Shown: positions 27,174 through 54,719 of the stretch, piece after piece
Layout: each line of letters starts with the position of its first letter
How positions within the stretch are numbered: position 1 is the stretch's first letter
Origin: Amoebidium appalachense
Lineage: Eukaryota > Ichthyosporea
Length of the DNA stretch: 64,000 bases
Direction: 5' to 3'
NCBI GenBank assembly: GCA_963693365.1
Contig: CAVNZM010000004.1
Coordinates: 6,014,001-6,078,000, forward strand
Notes under the pieces: model-generated
Database searches by the model: none
Told to the model about the DNA's origin: nothing
The model's input: the letters and a program-made list of their open reading frames with translations, nothing else
Program-made: the position numbers and the translations under genes

Positions 27174-27929
27174 GGGGGGGGTGCGGGATATTGCCTGGAA
27201 GGAAAGCCGGAAGTCTGTGAATGGTTTGAGATTTATGGCAGTTGTCCAAGCTTTGTCATAGTTTGATATTTGGGATAGAGAACATATAGTGCTCCATGTG
27301 CATCTCGAACTCCCTGGAAATACGAGGTAGATAAAAGCTAGACCACCCCTCCCACTCTCCTCGCCCCCCCCTTTCCCCACCCTCTGCATTTCCCGCACCC
27401 CCACAAACTTCTGACACACCCGGCAACACATACATACCACTGTCACATGCAGACGGCACTCCACATATACACCATGTACAAACACTGCTCTCCCCCCCAA
27501 CCCCCCCCCCCCCCCCCCCCCCCCCCCCGCCCTCCCCCGCGCGCACACGCACACACACGCGCTCACACACACCACCACGCAAGTACATATGCACGTACAC
27601 GTACACACACAGCTAGCTCTCCAGGCACATGTACAACACTGCCCCCCCCCCCTCCCCCCCCCCCCCCCCCCCCTCTCCTCCTCCCCCAAACACACACACA
27701 CACACACGTACACACATATACGTACACGTACACATACAGCTCTGCGCCTGCCAGAAACACCGTGCTTGCACGGCCCAAGGTGCAGCTGCTTGCTGGTGGC
27801 AAGGTGGCCATCGTGACGTACAACCGCCTGACACAGATCCTAGGCGACACCGCCGTGGCCCAGGAGACACGTGTGTGGGAGCAGAGGGATGGGAAGTGGG
27901 TGCACGTGCACTTCCACAAGAGCACGTAA
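25318..27929 (+). CDS. Stand-alone CaMKII association (hub) domain protein
   Basis: The whole 128-residue protein is the association domain (NTF2-like fold, Pfam CaMKII_AD) that in animals ends CaMKII and assembles the holoenzyme into 12-14-mer rings. There is no kinase domain. Exons: 25318-25330, 25604-25684, 26210-26269, 26778-26820, 27740-27929; phases agree. Matches to the animal hub run end to end: [62 protein letters not shown] and VHFHKST (HFHRSG in animals). The exon 5 acceptor at 27738-27739 was preferred over one 15 bp downstream because it restores the animal spacing. Exon 1 codes only MAAT. Stand-alone hubs are known in some algae, protists and bacteria; whether this one partners a full CaMKII encoded elsewhere is unknown. 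It follows the PKA gene by 1.1 kb on the same strand. Confidence 0.93.
25498..25602. repeat. (CA)n/(CG,CA) repeat forming a splice acceptor
   Basis: The CA run ends ACACACAG at 25603, which is the acceptor of hub-gene exon 2. Confidence 0.95.
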
Positions 27930-29562
27930 ATGGGGTGTGGATGAGGAGGGGTACGTAGATGCTAGATGATATATCAGGATGAGTAGTGTAAAACTTAGCT
28001 GTGTCCACGATGTATTGGAGACTGGTCATGTACTGTGCCTAATGATATCTGCTATAGGGCCTTTAATTGATGTCTTGGCCGCGCAAGCAAGGAATCCTTG
28101 CGGCAAATAAACTGATGAGTGCACGTGACGGCTGGAGTAAACTGGCTTGAGTGCGCTTGAGAGTGTTTTTTACTCAGTCCGAAAGGGGTGACTTTGCTGA
28201 ACAAACACAAAAGGGCCGCGGTCATCGTGACTCTCTGCTGTGTTTATGTAGCCTTTTTTAACTAAAATATGTGCGACGCTGTTACGCCATTGGTGGAATG
28301 CTGTGGAAGGCGGGAACGGTTCCACACGGCACTGGATCCTCGAGCCTTGGAAAGCTTTTTAAAATTTTGGGGGAACGGTGCCTCGGTGGAACGCCACGGG
28401 TTTGATTTGTTGATGATGTTCCACGGCACGAACTTGCACTGCTCTGCCCCTCCTCACCACCGTGCACACAGCACTATATAGTGCTTGTTTCTTTCTTGTT
28501 CTTGCCTTGGCTGGAATAGTTCAAACTTCAAGCTCCACGCCACATGTCCTTGGAAAACGTAAAACACACACGCCCCGATCAATATGGGTGCTGCACCTCC
28601 AACGGGTTAGACTTCTCAAAGCGTTCAACCTGTGAAACCTACAACCACAAAGCCTGTTCTGTTCTGCTTGACGATCAGAACACAAACACTGCCTCTCTAC
28701 ACCCTAGACCGACACGCCATCAGTATTAGTCGGTGTTCCGTTTTATTTGCTTAGTCTTTTTCTTAGTAGACATAGGTGGTGCATCCATGCCCCTTCTACG
28801 AGCCCTCAGACGACTCTGCACCGGTGTGCTGACTGCTCGACCAGGTACCTCAATCATCCTCCACCTTTCATACTAAGATGTACACTTCAGAACATGGGAA
28901 GCAGTGAAGCAAGATCTGAGTTGACTGGCTACCACCTGAATAAATACAACACTATCTTATACCACATTGGTAGAATCGAACGCATCTTACAGGTTGAAAA
29001 GCCACAAAGGCATAAAAGCTATATTTTACTCATTTTGCACGCCACTTTCTCAACCCCAGGCTCACCATCCCCCCCCTCCCCCCCCCCCCCCTCCTCTCCC
29101 CTCCGCCACACCCAATCCGATCCCCCATCCCTCCCTCCTCCACTCCACGGCCCCCCCTCCCCCCCCCGCCCTCCTCCCCTTCCCCGATTCCTTAGCAGGC
29201 CACAATGTAAGGCCACGGCTGCCTCCTACCCGCCCACTAGTAGCACCCATCCACACTCACCGCATACACACCAAGAATGGGGAATGGTTTGGGCTCGCAG
29301 CTGCAACGTGTGTTGTGGTGGCTCTGTCTGTCCAACAGTGGTATGTGTGTGCACGTGCAAAGAGGGTGGGTTGGGAGGGGGAGAATGGGTGGGCGGGAGG
29401 AGGAGGAAAGGGGGGGAGAGCGGGGGGAGGGGGGGAGGGGACGGGGGGGCCAGGAGGGAGGGGGGGGGGGGGGGGGGAGGGGAGGAGGAGGATGGAAGGG
29501 AGGGAGGGGGGAGGGAGCGGGGGCAAGATCTAGAAGAATGTAAGGATTTGACCTAATGCTAA

Positions 29563-29604
<42 letters not shown>

Positions 29605-29695
29605 AGAGGGGGAGAGGAGAGGGAATAGGGTCTGGCTTGCCACCGAGGAACTCCGTCCCCAACTTGATATTTTTTCGGGTTTTTTTGCCCCCGTA
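27930..29695. other. Intergenic between hub gene and HtrA
   Basis: After the hub 3' UTR this contains mostly unique sequence to about 29050, then poly-C-rich sequence (29068-29180) and poly-G tracts (29400-29603). Open frames here are proline- or glycine-rich products of these tracts and show no family match. Confidence 0.5.
28106..28111 (+). terminator. Poly(A) signal AATAAA of hub gene
   Basis: AATAAA occurs 177 bp after the stop codon of the hub gene, a normal distance for a short 3' UTR. Confidence 0.55.
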
Positions 29696-29789
29696 ATGAA
29701 ACGTTGCCCGGTGTTCATTTTTGTGTGGATTTGTGTAGTGTGTCTGTTGTTGTATACTGTTTCGGGGTTGAGTTGGCTGGGTGGCGCGG
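29696..29789 (+). CDS. Possible first exon of HtrA: signal peptide
   Basis: An ATG opens MKRCPVFIFVWICVVCLLL followed by YTVSGLSWLGGAG, a basic start plus a long hydrophobic core like a signal peptide or signal anchor. A donor GTGAAC at 29790 (or GTGGGG at 29823) leaves phase 1, which fits the phase needed by the firm HtrA exon at 31132. It lies 1.3 kb upstream on the same strand. Secreted HtrA proteins carry signal peptides and HTRA2 an N-terminal membrane anchor, so the fit is plausible but not proven. Confidence 0.35.
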
Positions 29790-29994
29790 GTGAACCAGGG
29801 GCGGCGACGACGGGGGGCAGGCGTGGGGGGAAGGGGGGGGGGGGGGGGAGGGGGGGGGGGGGACAGGGAGAGGGTGGGGAGAGGGGGTTAAGGGGGGGAG
29901 GAGGAGGGGGGTCAAAAGAAGGAATACGTCCCCTCACAAACCAAAGGCAATAATGATGCAGTATCTTTGGCTCTAGAAGCACTGTATCACGGTT

Positions 29995-29995
<1 letters not shown>

Positions 29996-30040
<45 letters not shown>
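29996..30040. repeat. Poly-G run
   Basis: About 45 G upstream of the firm HtrA exons. Confidence 0.95.
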
Positions 30041-30041
<1 letters not shown>

Positions 30042-30131
30042 GGCTCAGAATGTGTTAACATCTTGCTGGTTGAATCCAAAGTATTTGAGCTATTAGATAT
30101 TCCGATGTTGGTGGAGATGTTATAGTTTTAT

Positions 30132-30210
30132 AAATATCCCCCGTTCTGTTGGATATTTGATATATCCCCCTGCTGTTGGATATTTGAAATATCCCCCTGC
30201 TGTTGAATAT
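30132..30210. repeat. Short tandem repeat with GATATTTGA/ATATCCCC units
   Basis: Two and a half units of about 32 bp built from CTGTTGGATATTTGA and ATATCCCCC, in the region before HtrA exon 31132. Confidence 0.75.
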
Positions 30211-30740
30211 ATCTAATAATGGTTAAATCGAACTAACACTGTGTGGGTGGCAGGAAGCAGGCACACTGCAGCTTTTCGTTTAACCTTTTTGCTGACTCCG
30301 ACTCAAGAAAAGATGCCGGTATGAATTTCGAAATCCCAAAACCTCCCGTGTGTGTGTGGGTGAGTTTGTTGTTTCCGTTTCAGTATGAAAGGGGCGGGTT
30401 GGCAAAAATTTTGTTTTCTTGCCTCCTGTTTTTATCCTGGCCCCTCTCGTTTGTGCGTGCAGTGTTCGTTTTTCTCTTTCATTTTATTGACGTGTGTCTA
30501 GTTGTTTGTTGATGTTTTGTTTATGTATATTGTTCACTTCATTATGCATTTATTTATTTCTTTCTTTATGGACGTTTTATTTACTTAGATTTGTATTGTT
30601 TTGGGGAGGAGGGGGTGGGGCGGGTGAGGTGTGTGTGGGGGAGGGGGGGGGGGGGGGCGAGGGTCTATTTTGGAGTGCAGGATCAAAGCTGTTCAATCCC
30701 TTCTAACGGCTAGCAACCTGTTTCTCCCACACAGGGAAAG

Positions 30741-30750
30741 CCCCCCCCCC

Positions 30751-30817
<67 letters not shown>
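30741..30817. repeat. Poly-C followed directly by poly-A
   Basis: 11 C then 66 A, followed by GAAA-type sequence. Confidence 0.97.
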
Positions 30818-30818
<1 letters not shown>

Positions 30819-31131
30819 ACACACACAAAGAAAGAAAACAAAGAAAGAAAGAAAGAAAGAAAGAGCAGAGGCTGCAACAGGGACAGTTGAGAACAGTGAC
30901 ATGAAGAGGTTATCTCATAACAAGGGCGGGTGGGTGGGTGGTGGTAATTCTACTTTGTTTGTTTGTTTGTTTGTTTGTTTATCACCATTATTGTTATTGT
31001 TATATAACTATCATTACTATCATTACTATAATCATCATCATCATCATTATCATTCAATACTATTATTTGGGGGGGAGGGGGGGGGGGGCTCTGCATATTG
31101 GGCGCAAAAGTAATCCTTACAATTTCTTTAG

Positions 31132-37781
<6,650 letters not shown>

Positions 37782-37843
37782 TATTTATTAATTATGACAC
37801 GCCCAATCACCATGCATCAATAAGATTTAATGTGTTTACAGCA

Positions 37844-37849
37844 AATAAA
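37844..37849 (+). terminator. Poly(A) signal AATAAA of HtrA gene
   Basis: AATAAA lies 63 bp after the HtrA stop codon in AT-rich sequence. Confidence 0.6.
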
Positions 37850-38782
37850 AAATACTTTGTCGAAATGTTTTATTGGATCCTTGTTGGAGAGTCTTTGGTG
37901 CGATTTGCAGAGCTAGCATTTTTTTCTCATATTAATTAAGAAAAATGTAGTGATTCCTTGATGTTCGTGACTAGTTTAATCCTCCCCCCCCCCCCCCCCC
38001 CCCTTTTTTTTTTGTTTTCCCCTTTTCCCCTTCCACCGCCAGCAAACGAACAAAGTTTGGGGGCGGAACGGGGGGCGCTGGTGGTATTAGTAAGCGGGAC
38101 CCTTAGACTGTGCTTATAATGCGGATTGCAGTAAGATTCGGCTGAAGTGAATATTCAAACTCATCTAGCTTCTTCTTTTTGTGGTTAGTATATTTGTTTG
38201 CTTGGGTTCTATGCTTTTCAAGTGACATATGATTTGAGCCATATGGCACAGACTGATTGATGGCAGAATGAATGCAAACGGGCAGAGACAGCCCATTGAT
38301 AAATAAACGTACGGTGCATATGCAAAACCGAACGATGCTCCGGAATAAAGAATTGCTCGGCCTCAACTAGAGTTAGCCTATGATGTACCAGTCATTGGTG
38401 TGCATCCCTGTGTTACCATTTTATTGGATTAGCCGGTGTACATGGACGTGATATGCATGTCAGCGGATGCACAGGCGCCGGACGCACCTTGGGATGTGTA
38501 TACGTATCCATAACGGCACGGTGTATACGTGTGTGTGTGCATGACTTCTATGCAATATTGTAATTCATGAACACACCGATTGCGACTGTGTGGGACAACC
38601 ACACAACCCACCAAAGAGTACACCAGCTGGGTTGAACAATATTAATAACAATGGCAGAACCGTTCTAAGCTACTCTACAGATAATCTATTGCACATAAAT
38701 GTATAGGGAAAAACCCGCATGCGATCAATCGATTCAGGTTCGATTGATTGATTTAGCCGCCGTGATATGGTGACATATGGAG

Positions 38783-38799
38783 CCCCCCCCCCCCCCCCC

Positions 38800-38845
<46 letters not shown>
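38783..38845. repeat. Poly-C run
   Basis: Over 60 bp of C with one T, between HtrA and CLC. Confidence 0.95.
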
Positions 38846-39202
38846 ATCCTATGAATCGATGTATATATTGCTTGCTACTCCACGGCCAGGTGCTTTGAGC
38901 GCACCCCACCAGTTACGTAAAATGCAATACAACCAGTGCTGCGTATCTTTAGATTATCTGAAGTTGTTTTTTAGACAACAACCTAGTACCTTTAATAATC
39001 AAACAATGTTATGCATACTGCCACACGGTCATGTCCAAATTGGATTATCGAAAAGCCATACACTGAAAATTAACTCCAGAACATCCAACCATAAATGCAT
39101 TGCTAATAATGATTCTCATCCCAGCAAAATAACCATTTTTTCCAAATTACCACCATACTAGTGCGGTCTGAATTCTGCCCACCCATATTAGGCCCACACC
39201 AC

Positions 39203-48643
<9,441 letters not shown>

Positions 48644-49439
48644 TTTGAATGTATTTTGGTGCTTTCAGCACGGGAAAACAAGGGAAATTTACAAAGTGCT
48701 ACCTATTTGTAACTCTCTTAGAATTCATGGACGAAAAAAAATCGGGTTGAACACGAGTACTGGGTGACACAAGATGATGGAAGTGAGTGACGTGTATTAG
48801 GTTTGCTGTTTTCCGTCTGCTTGGAAACAAAAATATTGTAGCTATGTTCCTACTAACGCTACTACTGCCACTACTCACATGTATGTATTCTAACAAACAC
48901 CGTCTCGCTCCATTCTAATCCACTGTGGCACCACTTCAACCTGGCAACCTTCAAAAGTCACAGACACGCATGCATCCAGACAGAGGCTCAAGTCGGTCAC
49001 AATGCTTTTCTTCTTGAAACCCAAGGCTTGGCTCATGGCATTACATATTTATCCCCATTCTCTATGACCCTGCAGTAGTTAGAAAAATAATATGCGCCTA
49101 CGTCTACATATTCTGTCTTAGCTAAATTTAGACTCCAAACTTGGTTTCAATATCCTGTAAGAATGCCGCCGGGAGGAAGAGGAACAGGGTGAGAATTAGT
49201 TGTGCGTTTAAACAGGTTCGAAGTATTTTGGTCGATTTTCTTGTTAAAAAGTAGATTTATTCTTGTAATAATGGCCGTTTTTAACAATAAAATCGTAAAG
49301 AAAAAACTTCATCGGGTGGTTTTTTGACATATGCACGTTTGGGATTTTAGGGGTACTATTGTGGTCCTACAGTCCTAAGCCCGTTCAAGGATGATTTCTC
49401 TCACCCTGGTATGGAATCTATCAACAGCGAGTTAGCGCC

Positions 49440-50050
49440 ATCCAACTTAACCCCGATGTTAAAAGATGGGTAACTTATAAGTACACTCAACTTTGAGGCG
49501 CTCAGCTTCTTTTTCCCCGACACGCAACGGACCACTACTATTAGTAGAAAAGTTGCCTTTCATAGTGAAGAGCGCGCACATATAATTGTTTTTGCGGTGT
49601 TTATGTCTGATTTATTAATGTTTACTATAAGCGATCATCAAGGGGTAGCGTGGTCTAAACTAAGTTACCCATCTTGCAACTAAATTACCCATCATTGGGC
49701 GGCGGCGGCTGCATCAGTTGAATTGCCTTGGCAGCCGCGGATCCAGACGCAATCAGAGGGAGGCCAAAAAGCTGCCCGCTGAAGAGGAAAAAGGTGTCGC
49801 ATTGCATAAATTATTTATACAATGCCCTATTCTCTTGATGCGCCCTAATAATATAATGCATTTTCTGTGCTCATAGAAAATTTCAGTTCTCTACGACAAT
49901 TTTAACTGTATAAATTTGATGTTCTTTGTCGAGGGAAAAGTAATTTAGGATACTTATTGAGCGATTTTTGAAGAAATTCCCGGGATAGGAGATGGGTAAC
50001 TTAGTATGGCACCCTCGTGACGCCGGGGTTAAGTTGGCAACCTCCAGGGC
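49440..50050. repeat. Repeated and inverted GATGGGTAACTTA motif region
   Basis: AAGATGGGTAACTTA at about 49461-49475, its inverse CTAAGTTACCCATCTT at 49663-49678, ATTACCCATCATT at 49685-49697, and AGATGGGTAACTTAGT at about 49989-50004. Also CCAACTTAACCCC near 49441 and GGGGTTAAGTTGG near 50026. The pairing suggests the ends of a short, decayed element. Confidence 0.5.
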
Positions 50051-50451
50051 AACATTCCAACGCGATAAAAGTGCTATTTCGGGCGTCGGATGTACATACA
50101 TACATACAGGTCGGACATTCGAAAAGTTTGAAAACGGGCGGCGCGTTCTAATTTTAGCACCAATTAAATTAAGCACCAATCATACAGCAGCTATTATAAC
50201 TGTATATAGCATATGAAAACGTATAATGTGGAGAGATCCGAGCAATATATCACGCATTCCCGCCCACGCCAAAGCTACGCAAACGAGTCGTCTTGCGTTC
50301 GAAGTTCTCAGCTGCACTGCAGCGGCATGGCGGGCTGCAGTTGCAGGTTGCCGTGTAACACCGAATGAGCAAGACCGAACACCGAAGGAGCAACGGTAAC
50401 CGGTCCAAACCCCTCCCTTCCCCCTCCCCCCTCCCCTCCCCCCCTCCCCCT

Positions 50452-50454
<3 letters not shown>

Positions 50455-50527
<73 letters not shown>
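50455..50527. repeat. Poly-C run of about 73 bp
   Basis: Unbroken C run in the CLC/ARL5 spacer; a second run lies at 50665-50707. Confidence 0.95.
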
Positions 50528-50528
<1 letters not shown>

Positions 50529-50662
50529 CCCCATCCGGCGCCGCTCTCTGCTCCCTTCCCTTTTTACCATCTTCCCCGGCATGCCTTTCGGAGGCAGATG
50601 GAATCAGCGGGCAAATACATGTCATAACAGTAACAGTGGTGTAACAACCCTCGATGACTGGA

Positions 50663-50707
<45 letters not shown>

Positions 50708-52335
50708 ACCCTTCACCTCCCCTCCCCACCCACCCACCACCAAAGCCTCCCGGCCTTTCCCTACCGGTGCCATCACCACAATTGCGGCATCATACCCCCA
50801 CCTTAGTCTAGGCTTCCCGTCATCATCTGCCCGTGCCACGGCTGTTCTTCTCACATCCCAGTTGAGTATTCCGATGGTCCTTAATCTGCCTTGCCTGCGC
50901 ATTTAGTTTGTAACGGATGAAACAATCACTCGGCCTCTCGGGCCCATGGGCCAGGAGACTGGCCAGGTACATGACGATTGCAACACGGTACGTTCCTTGC
51001 TTGTATGTAGGTCAGTCACCCCATATGCCATGAAGCAGAGAAACACCAAGGACTCCTGTTTGCTTGCAAAGGCGTACTCATATCTTGAATCAAAAATGGT
51101 CCTTTGCACAACACAAATATTCATGTATGTGTACGATGTGTACACACATCTAGAAGTTCTGCACTCACCGTGAGCACACCGAGAGAGAGCCTGATACGCA
51201 CTTCGACTCTATTAGTTCCTCCCTCCCCCAACCCGCCCGCTGTTTCACGGATTCCCCAGGGCCTAAGGGAGCTAAAACCACCGACTCACACAAACAAATA
51301 TGTCCAAGCAGAGGCCCACGGTCGAGTGATGCAAGTAGGAGCCAAGCTTAGGTTTAATGTTCCTTTTAAGTCTGTGGCAACCCCCCCCCCCCCTTCGAAT
51401 TCCCCAACCCAACCCATTCACGAGCTCACCCAACAATGTGACTTTCACACACGCCACCTCACTCACAAAAGTCACTCCAAGCAAAACTAGATGAGTCATT
51501 CTTCTTCACACTCGGCTATGCCGCACAAGGCCACACCATCCGAAATGCTTGAAGACACTGCAGCAGTTTTCTATGTCAGCACGTCATCACGTTCATTCTT
51601 TTGGTGCATCCTTCGACACGAGGCTACATGGACGCACGTAGCATAGACCTTCCCTCGTTAATTTGCACATCCGTGCCGTGTGACCAGCAACAGCCCCTAT
51701 TGAGTCAGTTTTCCAAATGGCTCACCTAAAGTTAGGGAATACGAGGTCTGTTATTGGAGCTTTGCGAGAATCAGTGTTGTACCGTCAACTCAGATCATTC
51801 GTGCATATTCAGTACATCATCTGATTTCTGTACGGGCTGACCCCTATTGTACACGTGAACATGCAGGTTTCGTTTCATTCAGTAAGCCCATCGTCATTCT
51901 TGTGTGTATGTCTATGGACGTGCATCTGCGTGTGTGCTAAAAAGGTTGCAGTGGAAAAAAAGAGGGGCTAGGTGTCACAACTTTCTGGCCTTCACATAGT
52001 CCGCTTACCACAGAACTCACTCTAATACACCACCAACTACACTCTCCCTAAGAAAAAAAAAAAAAAAAAAAAACTGTACGCAGCACCAAACGTACTGAGC
52101 TAGAAAATGTACAGCAAACAGAAGACTTATTCCCATCAAAAGCTGGCTGTTGTACACTTCCCTCCTTAAGTCCCTACCAGCACAACACAGCCATACCCCT
52201 CAAGTGACCTTTCCAAGAACACGAGCAACGCTTCTTCTCGTCGGGCTCCCATTCTTCCTTGCAATGTGGCAGTGGAGCCCGTTGTTTTGATCATCGTAGA
52301 TACTCAAACATGCAACCCTCCAAGAGAGCAGGCAC

Positions 52336-52875
52336 TCACTTCGTTATTTGGTCAACAACAAAGTCCAGCCCCGCGTACAGCCCGTCGCCGCTTACACCAC
52401 AGCACGGTTGAATGTGCCAAGCGTGGTCCTTTATACTGCTAAGATTCAAGTACTCGGTTATCTCCGCAGCAGACATGCGCCCCTCGACATCCTGCTTGTT
52501 AGCAAATACAAGTAGGGAGGCACCTTTCAGGCTCTCGTTGCCAAGCATCTTGTACAGTTCCTCCTTGGATGTGCTCAGTCTCTCTCTGTCCACGCTGTCA
52601 ACAACTAGTATCACCACCTTGGTGTCGGTGTAGTATGTGCTCCACATGTTGCGTAATGATTCCTGTCCGCCTATGTCCCACATGACAAAGTGTATGTTTT
52701 TGTACTTCACCTCCTCAACGTTGCTTCCTATTGTGGGTGATGTTACTACAGCTTCACCCATGAGCAAGCGGTATAAAATGGTCGTTTTTCCTGCATTATC
52801 AAGGCCGACAATAATAACCTTAACCTCTGCCCCGGAGAAAAAAAGACCCCACAACTTGGTGAAAAGAAGCCCCAT
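52336..52875 (-). CDS. ARL5: ADP-ribosylation factor-like GTPase ARL5
   Basis: Small Arf-family GTPase; animal ARL5 acts at the trans-Golgi, recruiting the GARP tether. The 179-residue intronless frame has the same length as human ARL5A/B. It starts MGLLFTKLW with Gly2 for myristoylation. G motifs: P-loop GLDNAGKTT, switch [13 protein letters not shown] with the effector Thr, switch [14 protein letters not shown] and a CCGVSG motif in place of the SAx G5 loop, as in ARL5 (CCALTG). [17 protein letters not shown] and [13 protein letters not shown] match ARL5 rather than ARF1 or ARL1. Initiation at 52875 is the only ATG that retains the N-terminal helix. A GTGAGT overlaps the stop codon, but the length match argues against a further exon. 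No introns, unlike its neighbours, which could indicate retroposition or simply intron loss. Confidence 0.95.
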   Translation of the reverse strand: MGLLFTKLWGLFFSGAEVKVIIVGLDNAGKTTILYRLLMGEAVVTSPTIGSNVEEVKYKNIHFVMWDIGGQESLRNMWSTYYTDTKVVILVVDSVDRERLSTSKEELYKMLGNESLKGASLLVFANKQDVEGRMSAAEITEYLNLSSIKDHAWHIQPCCGVSGDGLYAGLDFVVDQITK

Positions 52876-54719
52876 CCTCCCGGGCGGTGTAACGAACCCG
52901 GGGTAAACTGTGTGCGTGTTAGGGGCGTGGAAGGTGTCTGGAAGGAAACAAATATATGACTGGTGGGTGTCGGTGTAGATCGTTGCACTTCTTCTTATGA
53001 CAGTAGGGACTTGCCACTGTGTTTGCTAATGCGTATGGTGTCGAAAAGCTTTAGACTAAAGTACCACCAGAACTCTGAGTAGTTATCATAGCCTGCTATA
53101 TAACGTGACAATTGCAAGAACTGTTCAATTTTGAGTCCAACTTCGCGAGAAGGCTTCGGCGAGCGAGCGCTCGAGCTTTGAGCTTCGCAAGAGCGTTTCT
53201 AAAGCTTCAGTGACGCGAACGGTTGCTAAGGCGCCGCGCCTCACAGTGATGATCGTGATCGCTGGGAAAAATCGGGCGATCGGATCCAGTGAGTCAAACG
53301 GCTCCAAGATCTGACTTTCATGAGCCTGCCTGAGGTGTCGTCGGACAAAAGACTCAGATTATTGTTATATTTGTCTGGAGTGTTCTTGTTCATAATACCT
53401 GCTTTTACATATTACTATACATATATACATATGAGACTTATAGGCTAGACTTTGCGTTTGTTCAAATGGCTACATACACCGCGTCTCGGAAGCGGCTGGA
53501 TGCGAGCAGCTTGCATAAAACTGGTGCCGGTTCGAATCGAATCAAAGCTACGTTCAAAGGAATTTTCGGTCCGACATTCGGGCAATCAAGAGCCGGCATG
53601 AAAAGGTACTGTATTACTGTTCGCAGGCTTCAGCACATCATGATTAGTACAGTAGCAGCAAAAAAGCATATTATTTTTGAATAACTCAAAAAAAAAAAAA
53701 TTCGTCGATATGTGGTTTTGAGAGTTCTTTTTAAACAAGTGGTTGACTCATGGTATGAGCCTCTCATTCGAGCCATCGACCCGAGCAAAGTTGTAGTGCC
53801 CGGTTCGGAAAACTGCTGGCGCTTTGGCCGAGGCTTGGCGGCAGCTCAATCCCCAAAAACTTCCTGTGGGGTTCCGTTGTGGGTCATTGGGGCATTTTTA
53901 AATAATGGGATTCTAGGTCCTTACCTGGTCCTAGGATATCAAATTTCTACACAAAAGTTCTAATTTAGTTAAATTCACATTTTCTACTATAAAGTGGACA
54001 AGGAGGCATTTGAATCGATCAATTATTCAGCATCATGTGATTCATTTCAATTCTTCAAATTCAATCTTACTTTAAAACTTCGAAATGTCTGCCCTGAAAT
54101 GTAGTGTCACGCCCCATTTGGGTTGTGGGGGACCTACGTACCAGCATCACCTCACGGGCCAGTGGGCACTTGTTCCAACTTCGTTTTCCGAACTGAGGCC
54201 ACTTTACTGACGCCGCATGTTTAGTGTTGTTTCATCATAGTTGTGCTATGCTCTTAAGCACTGCGTTCGTCTTTCAGTGTTATTTCCTTTGCGGCGCAAA
54301 TTGTGGGGTTTTATCCAGTTGTTAAGAGATATATCGAAATCATACAGGCCGAGCCCTTCTTTCCGTTGGTGCAGATGTAGGCTGGGAATAGCTATGCACA
54401 TTGTGTACTCAAGTTTTTTCTGTTTGTCACGTAGGTGCTACTGATTATTAGCCTAGGGGGGTAAGGAAAGAAGGAACTTGCGCCAAGACTGCACCATACC
54501 CGAGTCTCTTGTTACGGTCTGGGCCAGCCCTCTTTGACAAGGGGTTTACAAAACACACAACTTGGCTCCATATCCTCATAGTTTTCCGACACACACTATT
54601 TGGGACCGCCACACATACACTACACTTGTCCCTTTAGCCTCCTCTCACTCTATTAATCACAGGGAAGTGTTAGCGGGTTAGCTCTCTTGCTCCCTTCTCC
54701 TGCCGAGCATCGCCCCACC
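52876..54719. other. Divergent region between ARL5 and forkhead gene
   Basis: Unique, AT-balanced sequence with no long simple repeats. Two short open frames (53466-53684 and 53712-53963) show no family match. The starts of ARL5 (minus) and the forkhead gene (plus) flank it, so it must hold both promoters. Confidence 0.5.

Larger units (their letters stand above)
37782..39202. other. Convergent intergenic region HtrA/CLC
   Basis: The 3' ends of HtrA (plus) and CLC (minus) face each other here. It holds the HtrA poly(A) signal, a poly-C then poly-T tract at 37983-38011, mostly unique sequence, and a poly-C run at 38783-38845. TTTATT at 38420-38425 could be the CLC poly(A) signal read on the minus strand. 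No further gene is seen. Confidence 0.5.
48644..52335. other. Intergenic between CLC and ARL5
   Basis: Mostly unique sequence. It contains the repeated GATGGGTAACTTA motif element (49440-50050), poly-C runs at 50455-50527 and 50665-50707, and a poly-A run at 52052-52072. Short open frames such as 49883-50179 (minus) have no recognisable family. Near its left end lies the CLC 5' flank. Confidence 0.5.

Noticed and set aside
28747-29556. 269-codon open frame (plus)
   Set aside because: Ends in repeat-coded Pro/Gly sequence, no recognisable domain in the first part, and no matching splice context.
49883-50179. 98-codon open frame (minus)
   Set aside because: Overlaps the inverted-motif element; no domain recognised.
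53466-53963. Two consecutive short open frames and a GGTTCGAATC sequence resembling a tRNA B box
   Set aside because: No family match; no paired acceptor or anticodon arms around the B-box-like sequence, so no tRNA call.
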